Below, one piece after another: positions 1 through 10,714 of a stretch of DNA of 64,000 bases (the first letter of the stretch is position 1; each line of letters begins with the position of its first letter). A model generated the notes under the pieces. That model was not told the origin of the DNA. It saw only the letters and a list, made by a program, of their open reading frames with translations, and ran no database searches. The stretch is from the NCBI GenBank assembly GCA_002150815.3, contig NDFF03000011.1, positions 310,001 through 374,000 on the forward strand, written 5' to 3'. The stretch comes from Grammothele lineata. Lineage: Eukaryota; Basidiomycota; Agaricomycetes; Polyporales; Polyporaceae. The translations under genes were made by a program, and so were the position numbers.

Positions 1-841
1 AACTCGAAGCGGAAGGCATGGTCTCATAACACTTGGAGGACACGGTGAGCTCCATTAGTCTTGCCCGTCCATGCGCCGTTCGCGAGCCACAACCAGGTGC
101 TGAACAATCGCGCACAGGTACTGCCTCAACTTCAAGGGGCTCCCCTACAAAACCGTGTGGGTCGAGTACCCCGACATCGAGCCCCTCTACAAGAAACTCG
201 GCGCCACCGCCGTCGAGAAGCGCGCAGACGGCAGCCCGCTGTACACCCTCCCGATGATCTACGACCCGAACACCTCCACCGTCGTGCCCGACTCGGGCGC
301 CATCGCGCGCTACCTCGACCGGACCTACCCCGCCCCCTCGTATCCGCGTGCGATCCCCGAGGAGGCGGACGCGCTCACCGCGGCGTTCGCGGTGGCGTTC
401 GCGGCGACGTTCGGGGGGGACGCGTTCAGAAGGATCGTGCACCCCGCGGCGCACGCGGTGCTCCGCGCGCGGAGCCAGCCGTACTTCCGGGAGACGCGCG
501 AGCGGGCGGCGGGGGAGCGATTGGAGGAGCGGGCTCCTGTGGGGAGCGAGCTGCGCGCGGAGTGCTGGGCGAAGACGGAGGCGGCGCTGGGGAAGGTGGC
601 GGGGTGGTATGGGAAGGAGGAGGATGGGAGGGAGAGGATATTCGTGATGGGGGGAGAGCATGGTGTGTCGTATGCGGATATGATTGTCGCGGGGTGGTTT
701 GTGTGGTTCAGAGAGGCGCTTGGGGAGGAGAGTGAAGAGTGGAAGAAGATGACGACTTGGGACGGCGGGCGGTGGGCGAGGCTGTTAGATGCGATGGAGA
801 AGTACTCTGCGGTGGACGAGGGCGAAGACCTCCAGCTGTAA
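1..841 (+). CDS. GSTFuA-like glutathione transferase 1 (5' partial)
   Basis: Etherase-like fungal glutathione S-transferase, expected to be cytosolic and to use glutathione on aromatic or xenobiotic ligands. Model: exon 1 runs in from outside to 44, intron 45-117 (GT-AG), exon 2 118-841 ending in TAA. The visible protein starts at NSKRKAWSHNTWRTR; by comparison with GST3 about 12 N-terminal residues are missing. Family blocks are clear: NTW near the N-terminus, YCLNFKGLPYKTVWVEYPDI (thioredoxin-like strand/helix), the PDSGAIARYLD glutathione-contact segment, and a helical C-terminal domain ending GGRWARLLDAMEKY. It is closest in the window to GST3. It is convergent with GST2, with only 54 bp between stop codons. 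Family assignment is firm; substrate is unknown. Confidence 0.88.
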
Positions 842-895
842 CTGAAATAGCTGATACATTTCATGGAATTGTGAGCAAGTACACATTTACTTCTT

Positions 896-1736
896 CTAGA
901 GTTCCAAGAGACTGCCGGGATCCACAGCTTCATATGCCTTGAACGCATCCATGAATCTCGCCCAACGCCCATCATCCCAGGTAAGGAAGTCCGCCCACTC
1001 CTCCGCCGGCAACAGCACCTGCATTGACTTCACGAACCCCGCGATCGCAACGTCCGAGAAGCATATTCTGTCCCCGCCAAAGAACAGCTTCTCCTTTCCG
1101 TCTTCTCCCTTTCCCACCCAACTGGCGACCAGGCTAAACGCTTTCCGGAGCCCCGCCCAGTGCGCCTTGCGCTTTTCGCTCCCGAACGGCGCGAGCGCGT
1201 CGAGGTCCCCAAACATGCCGCTACGCGATGCACGAAAATACGCCTCGCTGACAGGGTTCAGCAGCGCGCACGTCGGGGGCAAGATCGCCGCGGCCATATG
1301 GCCCTCCCCGAACGTCGCGACGAGGAACGCGTGCTGGAACGCGCGGTCGAGCGCGTCGATCGCGGCTGGGACGAGGGTCGGGCCCTGGCTCGGATACGTC
1401 TTGTCGAGGTAGCGCGCTATAGCGCCCGAGTCGGACACGGCCATCGAAGTGTTTGGGTCGTAGATCGTGGGCAGGGTGTAGAGCGGCAGGCCGTCGGGGC
1501 GGACGCCGGTGGGTGGTGCGCCGATTTTCTTGCAGAGGGGCTCGACCTCGGTGTATTCGCACCAGACGGTCGTGTAGGCTATCCCCTTCATGTTGAGGGT
1601 GTACCTGCGAGGTCTGTGAGTAGGTTGGCTCCTGAAATGGACTGTTTACTCACCGCGTCTTCCAGGTGTTGGGGTTCCACCCGACCCGAGAAGGATCGTT
1701 ACTGACGAAATCGTAGAAGACTATGGGCTTGGACAT
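896..1736 (-). CDS. GSTFuA-like glutathione transferase 2
   Basis: Complement of exon 1 1654-1736 and exon 2 896-1604, with a 49-bp GT-AG intron (1605-1653); 263 aa. The start MSKPIVFYDF matches the family N-terminus. The first intron splits the Arg codon in WKT-R exactly as in the other copies. The thioredoxin-like domain (TLNMKGIAYTTVWCEYTEVEPLCKKIGAPPTG) is followed by SDSGAIARYLD and an all-helical domain. The usual W-S-P-N-T-W near the N-terminus reads W-N-P-N-T-W, so the serine proposed to activate glutathione in GSTFuA enzymes is Asn here. It runs convergent with GST1. Function is inferred from family only. Confidence 0.9.
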
Positions 1737-2203
1737 GGTGGATCACTGTAGCGGTGCCAAATGCTTGTCGTGCGCTGCTGAATATATGTCAGAAGTGCCA
1801 GTGGGCCTGTTACGCCGTTGTGAGAGATGCAGCTGAGGATATACCCCTGGAAGTACCGTGCCAAGCTTAGTCAACCAAGTTCTGGGCTGATATCGATGAC
1901 GGAGCAGCATCCCACTCGTTGCACTCAGTGCCCCCTGTGACTTGTCTCAATTGTACCTTTCGCCAAAGAAGCCTCATGTATGGAAGGATCTGATGCTGCA
2001 GGATGGTGGGTTCTCTTCATCGCGTCCTGGGACGCGTCAGTCATGCATTGGCAGCAGCAAGAATCCTGGAGGAAAGAGCGACTTTAGACAAGCTGTATCA
2101 ATGCCAGATAATTAGGTCGATACTCGTACATTTCGATAATTTTTATAAACGCAGTACGTGCGTACGATTTGTGGCAACATGAAGTTGGTGGTAGCTGTCC
2201 AAG
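1737..2203. other. Intergenic region upstream of GST2 and downstream of GST3
   Basis: About 470 bp between the GST2 start and the GST3 stop, both genes on the minus strand. It must carry the GST2 promoter and the GST3 3' end. I see no clear core promoter motif, repeat or open frame. Confidence 0.5.
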
Positions 2204-3072
2204 TTACAACTGCACGTCCTCGCCCTCGTCGACGGCAGAATATTTCTCCATGGCGGCCAGAAGGCGCGCCCACCGCCCCTTGTCCCACGCTTCCATCTTC
2301 TTCCACTCCTCGCTCTCCTCCCCAAGGCACTCCCTGAACCACACAAACCAGCCCGCAACCATGATATCTGCATAAGAGACACCGTGCGCGTCGCCCATCA
2401 CGAACGTCTTGTCCTTCCCGTCCGCGTCGTACCACTTCGCGATCTTGCTCAACGCCGCCTCCGTCTTCGCCCAGCACTCCGCCCGTTCTGCACTCCCTAC
2501 GGGGGCGCGCTCCTCCATCTTCCTCCCGCTCCCTTTCTCGCGCGTCTCCCGGAAGTACGGCTGGCTCGCCGCGCGGAGGGTCTTGTGCACCGCGGGGATG
2601 AGGATGTGGGCGAACTCGGGCTTGGGCCCGAACGCGCCCCAGAACGCGACGTCGAATGCCTCGGTGAGCGCGTCGACTTCAGCAGGGAGCACCGTAGGGG
2701 TGTCTGGGTACGTCTTGTCGAGGTAGCGCGCGATAGGGCCCGAGTCGGGTACGACTGTCTTCGTGTTTGGGTCGTAGATCACCGGGAGGGTGTACAGCGG
2801 GGTGCCGTCACGGCGCTTTTCGACCGCGGCGGCGCCGATCTTCTTGCAGAGGGCCTCGATGTCGGGGTACTCGACCCATACAGTCTTATACGGGAGCCCT
2901 TTGAAGTTGAGGCAATATCTGCGCATGATCAGTGAGCATACCGGCTTTGGCGAGGTTTATGGAAATGGAAATGCAAGGAAGATTCAACGTACCGCGTCTT
3001 CCAAGTGTTAGGTGACCATGCCTTTCGCTTCGAGTTGCTGGGAATGTCGTAGAAGACGATGGGCTCAACCAT
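2204..3072 (-). CDS. GSTFuA-like glutathione transferase 3
   Basis: Complement of exon 1 2993-3072 and exon 2 2204-2918; intron 2919-2992 (74 bp, GT-AG) again splits the conserved Arg codon. The protein is 264 aa and starts MVEPIVFYDIPSNSKRKAWSPNTW, carrying the Ser-Pro-Asn-Thr-Trp motif of the GSTFuA active site. VPDSGPIARYLD marks the glutathione-binding turn. The C-terminal domain has the family EYF-like helix (QPYFRETREK) and GRWARLLAAMEKY. It is the nearest relative of GST1 in sequence (shared NSKRKAW and VEKR segments), yet lies on the opposite strand two genes away, so local inversion as well as duplication has occurred. Confidence 0.9.
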
Positions 3073-3623
3073 GTCGTCGAAACAGTGCAGAGAACTAGAG
3101 CACGACGTTTGTAGGTCGTCGACGTCTTGATGTGGATTGATGCTGACGCGCTTCGGCTCTTATGAAGCCTCCGATCTGGACTCGGAGGAGTCCTCTATGT
3201 ATTGCGTAGTCTGTTTGGTCGGCATGCTTCTAGTGCAGTCGAGAATAACTCATGATCACTGGCTGCTGTCCTATCATTTCATGTTCTTGGGTATACCTCC
3301 CGGCGAACGATTCTTAGCCCTCATTTATCACTCCTCAATGTCAACGTGAGTCTCAAGCGGCGACTGTGCTTTCCTACATCAGGCCTCAGCCTGTCACACT
3401 GAGTACTTATCGTAGCGGCGGCAAGCGCCAGTCCCCGACTCCGATTGGTGTAAAGCGCTAAGTAGCTGACGTTTGTGTTGTTATACCTTTTGTATGGACA
3501 CTAGTAGTCAGCTAATGCTTCGTTACTTACTCGTTAGTCTACCTCTGGGCGCTCGGACCAGTTACGTAATGCGTTCGACCCAAGTTCCTCTCTCCGTTCG
3601 TCTCGACGAGCCTTCAGCTGCTC

Positions 3624-3782
3624 AGGCTTCCCTAACGCGAAGACCGCTGAGGTACGCTCGCCCTACATGTGACACTCAGTGACTCGCACACTGTTCCTCA
3701 CGTGTACCTAGCATGCGTTCGCACCCGTCTAGGTACGGTAATACACCTAGCTGCTTCCCTGGTAACGCGAAGACCGCTGAGC
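3624..3782 (+). repeat. Short direct repeat, ~128 bp period
   Basis: The segment GCTTCCCT..AACGCGAAGACCGCTGAG occurs near 3628-3651 and again near 3751-3780, with a two-base insertion in the second copy. It is non-coding and of unknown origin; it may be the remnant of a tandem satellite or of a transposon. Confidence 0.5.
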
Positions 3783-5539
3783 ACGCATTCTCACTCGTCT
3801 GGCTGCGCCACCGCCGCCCCGTCAACTCAAACAGTTTGATATGTAGCCCTAATCTTATGCAAGCTGAGGGCGTGACGTCCACGACCGCAACACGTTGTCT
3901 CAATCGAATAAGTACCCTACATCCCAGCAGTCAAATACGATCCTCTTGACGATTATGCAGCACTTGACACTACTTATCAGAAGGCTCTTGTGTGTCCCTC
4001 CCACACGGTATTCGCTTGAATCTACACATGCATGCATCTAGCAACTAAACTTTGTCGCCCTAACAGGCTTCTCAAAAGCATCCGCAAGATTCTCGCCCTG
4101 AAGGCTGACGTTGGCACTTATGGTGCCTGTGTCACTCAAGAACACCCCCAGAAGTACAACCTCATCATTCGGCTTTGGTCGCACATATTCTACCTGCTCG
4201 AGTCGCTTCAGTATGCAGTGCACCCCTCAACGAGCTCACATGTAGTGCTCGAGTACCTTCAGGCGAGTGTTCAATGAATGCGCGCCTCCATCCTAGTAGT
4301 ACTAATAATTAGAAATAGCAATTCCTCAACTGCGCGTATGTGTCCACGGGGGGTTAATTGAGGAGCACAATTTCAAGCTATACTTATCGTGTCGGAGCGT
4401 TCCCGGAGGCACTCGGACACCGGCCACATTACTGGATGGCCGTCAGTACACTTCTCGAGGGCACCTAGTGATACCACCAACAACACCCTCACTATGTCCG
4501 CGATTCCAACCCGCCTGCAACCGACCTGCCTTCTGCCGCAGTCGTCCGAAGCTGAGATCCCCATAGATGCCGAGGTCATGGCAGGCACGGCCGCGATGCT
4601 CCGACTCCATGAGTCAGCTGAACATCCCTAGCGTCAGCCAGGAGGCGGCCAGGTTAATGGAGCTCGGAGCGTTTGTGATTCTAGGTTGCGTGCGAAGGCC
4701 CAGTGGTTCGCGTGCGGCCTCGCGATCACGCCCAATTCGGGTAGGTTGCAGCACCATCTCGGGCTGCTCTGTCGCGACAAGGACGGCTCGGACGAAGAGC
4801 TGTGCGACGTTAACCATTTCGAATTCGTCCAGAGGTATGTACGATACATAATCGGATACACAATCTATGTTAACGTTGACTCGGATGCGTTCTAGTATGG
4901 TCGCCTTCCATCCGTTCTCCGCGCGAGTCGGTCCTCGGCATGTCGACACAGTCTCTGCAAGCACGACATCAAGCTCCCGATGCATCCTCGACAGAGCTTT
5001 TCGTTCTGCTACGCAGTATGTTGTCCACTAACATTCAACTCAACAACTTCGAATGGGTATTGGAGCACTTCCAGCAGACTTGGTGGTCGTTCCGACTAAT
5101 AAGTAGCCCTCGCGCGCACAGCATACTCACGGAGACCCATGTACGGGCAGACAGCGAACAATTTTAAGAGCACAAGTGGATCATGATGGCGCTCGTCAAC
5201 ATCGGTGCTCTCCTCGGGTATTGAGTATGGCCGCCTGATTGCGGTGTCGTCTCGCCGGGCATCGAAATTCGTAGCGCTGGCGATGCGAGCATGAGTCTGG
5301 GGCAACCGCAGGAAGGATCAAGATTCTCATTGCGAAGCGCCTCGCCGATGGCGATACCTCGAAGACGGTCGTTGACGATGAGGAATTCCCCGACAATTCC
5401 ACTACCAGCGCCAAGTCAAGGTAGATCTTATGTGCGCAGCTCAGTTGTTGACAGTGACTGGCATGTAAGGGGCGGAATGAGATTAGAGGCGTAGCAAAAG
5501 ATACAACCGTGGTGCACGCACAGAATTGAACGCGATGCC

Positions 5540-5960
5540 ACAGGAATGTAGTCTCTGCACGTGCAGTCCCATTGTGCCCCGTCCTTACGTCCCGCGCGCC
5601 CGAGCCCTCGTTCTCGCGCCCCGAGCTCGCTCCCCGCTCCCCGAGCGTTCGGCCCTGCGACGTCGCGAGACGCCTTGGCTGCTCCCCGTGTGCTCCTCTC
5701 GCGTCCCCAGGCCACTAATCGTGTACTCGCTTGCTCACCCGCACCTATGCTACACCGCGCCCCCATCCGTCCGAGTCCGTGCACTCTTCCCGCCCGCTCG
5801 TGCACGTTGCCCGCTCATCGCGCGGGCCTTCAATGCCCTTCGCCCGTTGCCACCGTCTTCCCGCGTCATACGATTTGTGTCCGCACGCCGCGCGCCCATT
5901 AGATAGTTGTATACAGCTCCGATTGAACTCATACTACTCCTTTTGGCTGGGTTTGAGTCT
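5540..5960 (+). mobile_element. Diverged, shorter relative of the 13.7-15.2 kb element
   Basis: From GCACGTGCAG (about 5557) to the GATTTGTG region near 5875, this block parallels 13980-14360 at roughly three bases in four. The shared landmarks CGTGTACTCGCT, CACCTATGC, CGTCCGAG, CACGTTGCCCG and ACGATTTGTG come in the same order. The last part (5905-5953, AGCTCCGATTGAACTC...TTTGGCTGG) matches the right end of the larger element (15113-15158), skipping about 0.7 kb present there. No coding capacity and no clear terminal repeats or target duplication survive. Confidence 0.6.
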
Positions 5961-6379
5961 GACTGCTGGCTTATATTTATTTCTATACAGTAAGTACTGA
6001 GGCTATTGACCCAGAAACGCTGATACCGCCTCGGCCCAGCACCTGGGGCGGCCGGGGCGGCAAGAGCCGTGCCGGTTTCCCTCCGGCCCGTAGGTCTCGG
6101 CCGGCCTACTCGGCTGCTCCACTTGAACCGTGCAGGGGGTGACCGCGATCATAAATCCGTCCCTCCTCCTCCGGAGTCGGGGATGTCATAAGCTCATGTT
6201 GGTGTTCCCGGTGGGAGTCATCCTGTCTTGTGTGCCGGCATTATCATCGGGTGCGCATGACGAGCGGTACCGCGCATTCAACGCTGACATGCTTTTATCC
6301 TGGCAGCCGCTGAGTCTCAGAGGCCGGAACTGCTGTTCCCTCCAGACTGAGAAGTCCCCTCAAGTCGAGTATTGTCGCC

Positions 6380-7225
6380 ATGGCCGAACCAATCGTGCTC
6401 TACGACTTCCCAAGTTGCAGAGTCGGCTCGTGGAACCCACAGACTTGGAAAACGAGGCAAGTCCTACCTGCGCTTCACGTTGGTGGTAGGCGAGTACACT
6501 GACACAGAGATTGTAGGTATACTTTAAACATCAAGGGCATCCCGTACAGGACCGTCTGGGTCGAATATCCCGACGTCGAGGCGCTATGCAAGAAGATCGG
6601 CGTTGCTCCTACTGGAGTGCGCAACGGGTCGCCGCTCTACACCCTCCCGGCGGTTTACGACCCCAACACGCAGACTGCAGTTGCAGATTCGACTGCGATT
6701 GCGCGGTACCTCGACACGACATACCCGGGCGCTGGGCCTACTCTTATCCCTCCTGAACTCGGCACGCTGCTCAATGCTTTCCAGGGGGCCCTCTCATCCA
6801 CAGGGCTTGGCCTTCACCTTGCGTACCTATTTATGGACGCAATTTGTGGCGTCTTGAACCCTCGCGGAGGGGAGTACTTTCGGCGTACGCGCGAAGACAT
6901 GTTTGGTCCCTTGAACGCGCTCGCCCTCCACGGGAGCAAGAAACGCTTGGAGCACTGGAAAGGCGTAGAGAAAGCGTTGAACACCATCTCCGGTTGGCTT
7001 TCAGTATCCTTAGAAGACGGCAAGGAGAAGCTTTTCTTCATGGGCGGAGACGGGCTGTGCTTCGCCGACGTTGTCCTCGCTGCGCTCTTGAAGTATGTCG
7101 AGAAGATGGCGACGCCTGAAGAGTGGACGGGCGTCATGAGTTGGGATGATGGACGTTGGGAGCGGTTTATGGCTGCGTTCAAGACGTACGAGTTCGAAGA
7201 TGCTGGAAACGATGTAGAGCTTTAA
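6380..7225 (+). CDS. GSTFuA-like glutathione transferase 4 (GC-AG intron)
   Basis: Exon 1 6380-6456, exon 2 6517-7225; 261 aa, start MAEPIVLYDFPSCRVGSWNPQTW. The intron is in the family position (Arg codon split AG/G), but its donor reads AG|GCAAGT, a GC-AG intron with otherwise perfect consensus. No nearby GT donor restores the frame. The domain order is standard: thioredoxin-like TLNIKGIPYRTVWVEYPDVEALCKKIG, then ADSTAIARYLD, then helices with GGEYFRRTRED and GRWERFMAAFKTYE. The active-site motif is W-N-P, not W-S-P. First gene of the plus-strand array GST4-GST5-GST6. Confidence 0.88.
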
Positions 7226-7816
7226 CATAGAACCGAGTACCGTTGCAAACTGTCCTTCGTACTAACTCGTTGATTTGGAAAGTCCTATGAGGCCATTTTA
7301 TTCGTATTCTGCGATCAAAGGGTGCTGTTAGAGGGCAAGCGTTTGGCCTCGATTACTGTGTACTGAGGCGGATTGATTCCGATTCTCCTTGAGGTGTTTC
7401 TTGAGGTACACGGATTTCAGTACCTGATACGTAGCATCGCCTGACAGGACACGTGGGACGGGGACGTTAGCATTCCGAATTCGCGACTTGCGGCCCAACT
7501 TCTTACATGGTATGACCGTATGACTGACTGACCTCTCGAACAGACTCCCGGGCGCGCGACGTCCGAGTGGCTCCCCATGACTACATCTGACAACTGACTC
7601 ATAGTTCTCAACTGCGACGCAGCTGTGATCTGCGATCTGCCAGACTAGAGCTACGGGACTTGCTGGCGATGTTCATCTGAGTGGCCACGTCATAGGGGGC
7701 CTGCAATCGACAGCTTCTCCAAGCCCGCGCGTCTTCATGCTAAGTACAAAGGGCAGCTGTGAGGCTGGACGAGGGATCGCCGTCACGATTCCCTCACCTG
7801 CCTACGATCTACCACG
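7226..7816. other. Intergenic GST4-GST5
   Basis: About 590 bp with the GST4 3' end and the GST5 promoter. No TATA box, repeat or open frame that I can support. Confidence 0.5.
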
Positions 7817-8659
7817 ATGATTGAACCCATACTGTTCTACGACTTGCCAAGCATAGGTGAAGTCGGCGCATGGAACCCCGTCACCTGGATAGTGCGGTCA
7901 GTGTAGTACCTATTCATCACACATTCTAGGGCTCACCACCTGTGAAGATATGTCTTGAACGTCAAAGGCATACCATATCAGACGGTGTGGGTCGAGTACC
8001 CCGACATCGCGGCCGCGTGCCAGAAAGTCGGCGCGAACCAGACTCGCACGATAATCGACACTCCCATGTACACCCTCCCCGCGATCTACGACCCCAACAC
8101 GAAGACGGCCCTCGCCGACTCGGCCGCGATCACGCGCTACCTCGACCGCACGTATCCCGACGCGGGGCCGATAGTCGTTCCCTCCGAGCTGGATGCGCTC
8201 CTCAAAGCCTTCGATGCCGCGTATACCGCGACGGTGTTCGGCGGCCACGCGCTCGCGCCGCTCACCCTCGCCGCGTACCAGTCCGTGCTTCCCCCGCACA
8301 GCGCCGAGTACTGCAGGCGCACGCGCGAGGCGTACTTTGGCGGGCCGCTGGAAGAGATGGCCCCGCTGGGCAGCGAGAAGCGCGCGGAGGTCTGGAAGGA
8401 TGCTGAGAAGACCTTCGGTAAGATCGCGGGCTGGCTCGGGACGGGCCGGGACGGTGAGGAGAGGCTGCTGTTCACGGGTGGGAAGCAAGTGTGCTTTGCG
8501 GACGTGACTGTCGCTGCATTGCTGAAGAGTTTGCAGAAGGTGCTGGTTCCAGGAGAATGGGAAAAGATAATGAATTGGCATGGTGGACGATGGGCTCGGT
8601 TGATGGATGTGTTCAAGCATTATGAGGCTGAGGACTCTGGCAGGCCTGTTGAGCTCTAG
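7817..8659 (+). CDS. GSTFuA-like glutathione transferase 5
   Basis: Exon 1 7817-7896, 51-bp intron 7897-7947 (GTCAGT donor, AAG acceptor), exon 2 7948-8659; 263 aa. It starts MIEPILFYDLPSIGEVGAWNPVTW. The usual K-T-R at the end of exon 1 is I-V-R, and the active-site region is W-N-P-V-T-W, so both the proposed catalytic Ser and the first Asn of the NTW motif are changed (Val replaces the second Asn). ADSAAITRYLD is the glutathione-contact turn. The C-terminal domain is full length and ends GRWARLMDVFKHYEAEDSGRPVEL. It may have altered catalysis or act as a ligandin; this is inference. Confidence 0.88.
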
Positions 8660-9069
8660 GAAGTGTGTCCAGTATGTATATACGGCTTATGTGATTCTGT
8701 CTCTTGGAAATGTCTTAAGGACCGTGTCAGCTCAGCTGGCTTCAAGATGAAATCAACGTACGAGTGCTAGCCATCGGCATCCACGTAAGTCCGTGGAACG
8801 GAGAAAATGACTCGACCTGGAGTATAACTCTGCGACGTTGCAATTGGGCCCGGCAAACGCCTACAGTTCGCTGAACAGGCATGAACCGTGCTCAGTCAGC
8901 AGGACCAAGTACGTTTGGATTCGCAAAGGAGAGCTTCTATACGTCACAGGATACAGTAGTACCGAGGTGGAACCGGCTTCTTTTCCACCTGAGGAGATGT
9001 ACTCAGATGGATGAGGATTCCATATTGAACTCTTTCGATACCGTCTACCACGCACCCTGGCGACATACC
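8660..9069. other. Intergenic GST5-GST6 pseudogene
   Basis: About 410 bp without a supported gene or promoter motif. Confidence 0.45.
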
Positions 9070-9886
9070 ATGACCCAGCCCATCGTCTTCTACGACATCC
9101 CTGGCAAGAAACCCCAGAGCTCTTGGAGTATAAACACCTGGAAGATAAGGTAAGCAACATCAACGGGGACCGGGATGGGCGTATATGCTCACCCCAAACG
9201 TACTAGATATGCCCTGAGCATCAAGGAGATCCCGTACCGCACTGTCTGGGTCGAATACCCCGAAATTGAACCCCTCTGCAAGAAGATCGGCGCGGGGCCC
9301 ACAGGAGTTCGCTCAGATGGCTCCCCACTGTACACCCTCCCAGCAATCTTGGACCAAACCACAGGAACGGCCGTAGCCGAGTCAGCCGCGATTGCCCGCT
9401 ACTTAGACAGAGGGTACCCGAGCATTGCACTGATCCCGCCCGAGCTCTACGCGCTCCACGCAGCGTTTGGCTCGGTCTTCGTGGCAATGATGTTCGGGGA
9501 CGGACCTGGGCAAGGCCTATTCTGGATAGATTGAACACGCGGAGCGCGGAGTACTTCCAACGCGAGAGACAGGAGACATATGGTCCACTAGACGAGCGAG
9601 CACCGTATGGAAGTGAGAAGCGGAAAGCGCACTGGAAGGGGCTAGAAGAAGTGTTCGGAACGATCACAGGTTGGCTGGGGACCGGGAAGGACGGGAAGGA
9701 GATGCTGCTCCTCAAGGGCGACAGTGGGAGTGTTTGCTATGCAGACATCACGGTAGCGGTGCTCTTGAAGGGTCTTCAGGAGGTTGTGACAGTTGAAGAG
9801 TGGGACGTTGTTATGTCTTGGCACGAAGGACGATGGGCGAGATTCATGGACAGATTGTCGATCTGGGTAGCTTGGTCGAGCTGTAA
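9070..9886 (+). pseudogene. GSTFuA-like glutathione transferase 6 (decayed)
   Basis: Exon 1 9070-9149 (MTQPIVFYDIPGKKPQ..WSINTWKIR), intron 9150-9206, then exon 2 in frame to about 9505. Against the paralogues about 13 nt are missing near 9505-9515, so the original frame meets a stop at 9532-9534. The sequence PILDRLNTRSAEYF and the rest of the C-terminal domain continue in the next frame. A second deletion of about 16 nt near 9855-9860 removes most of the AFKAYEAV helix: the family ending DLGSLVEL with its TAA (9884-9886) is now in a third frame. No intron phase rescues either break. Up to these points the sequence is well conserved, including WSxNTW, so decay looks recent. Two independent frame-breaking deletions argue against a single sequencing error. 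Confidence 0.85.
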
Positions 9887-10714
9887 ATATGGTTTTCCCG
9901 CAGTACCGTCGGGAGACCTTCATGGAGGACTGTACGGCATTTCCGTCCTCGAGCTGTGGCAGGTCGGTTGCACTCCGTTGATCCTGCGGCGTAACAGCTC
10001 CGCAAGCCGAAGAATCTGAGGACATTGAAGACTTTACTGCTCCCGAGGAGCTGCGTGCTTGGATGTATTGTTGGACAGAAAGACGGGGCATGCTCCGGCA
10101 GTGGTTCAAGATGGGGTGAGCATGGCGAGCATATACATAAGAATGACGATAGGAGCAAATTGAGGAAGAGGAGGGTGATTTCGATCGCTTCGAGTTGATC
10201 CTGCGGCTGCCCACTTCCGCTTGGAGGCGCTCATTTACATTCGGCGCCTGATACCGTCTTTAGTACCATCCGCGACCCAAGTCTGTTCTCCTCTGTAATG
10301 TTGACCCGTCCAGGCCCAAGCTCTGCAAGTGGCTTGTTCTAAGCCACTATTCATATCTGAAAGGTGGATGTCGAAGACCCCGGAACATGCGACTCGCACA
10401 GTTAAAGAGGAGTGTGAGGTGGAATGCAAGCGACTCAGGGCGGCCAAGCCTACCATCAACATTGAGGCAGACTCCGACGGGTGGACGGTTCTAACGCGTT
10501 TGTGACTCGAGTCGATGGCTCTTGGAACTTGAACGGAGCGACACTCTGCTTGGTAAATCGAGCTATTATTCAGCAACGCAGCGCTGACATACCTTTAGAA
10601 GGTTGGTCTGGATGTGATATATAAACCGGAGGAATGCCAGATGCTCAACGCGGCAACCTCTCGAAAGGTCGAACCCGCAAAGCTTCGCTCTCATCCCTCT
10701 GTGGCGCGTGAGCC
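9887..10714. other. Intergenic GST6-GST7
   Basis: About 830 bp. The only feature I can support is the TATA box at 10618. The former GST6 frame runs on to 10019 as meaningless sequence. Confidence 0.5.
10618..10625 (+). promoter_or_regulatory. TATA box of GST7
   Basis: TATATAAA lies 97 bp upstream of the GST7 start codon. GST8 has TATATAAG at 98 bp, so the core promoter was kept in the duplication. Confidence 0.65.

Larger units (their letters stand above)
3073..6379. other. Gene-poor 3.3 kb spacer between GST3 and GST4
   Basis: No gene is supported. All open frames are short, overlap on both strands and lack recognisable domains. The stretch contains a short direct repeat near 3.6-3.8 kb and a GC-rich dispersed element at 5.5-6.0 kb, and ends in a very GC-rich block (6010-6130). 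Probably an accumulation of decayed mobile DNA, but no reverse transcriptase, integrase or transposase could be read. Confidence 0.5.

Noticed and set aside
4038..4985. Minus-strand frames that faintly recall retrotransposon polyprotein ends (NLADAFEKPV)
   Set aside because: The similarity is a few residues long, neighbouring frames are broken, and no reverse transcriptase, RNase H or integrase motif could be read.
9505..9534. Possible intron explaining the GST6 frame change
   Set aside because: The available donors (near 9475 and 9481) are in phase 0 and no acceptor gives the phase needed to reach LNTRSAEYF; the paralogues have no intron here.
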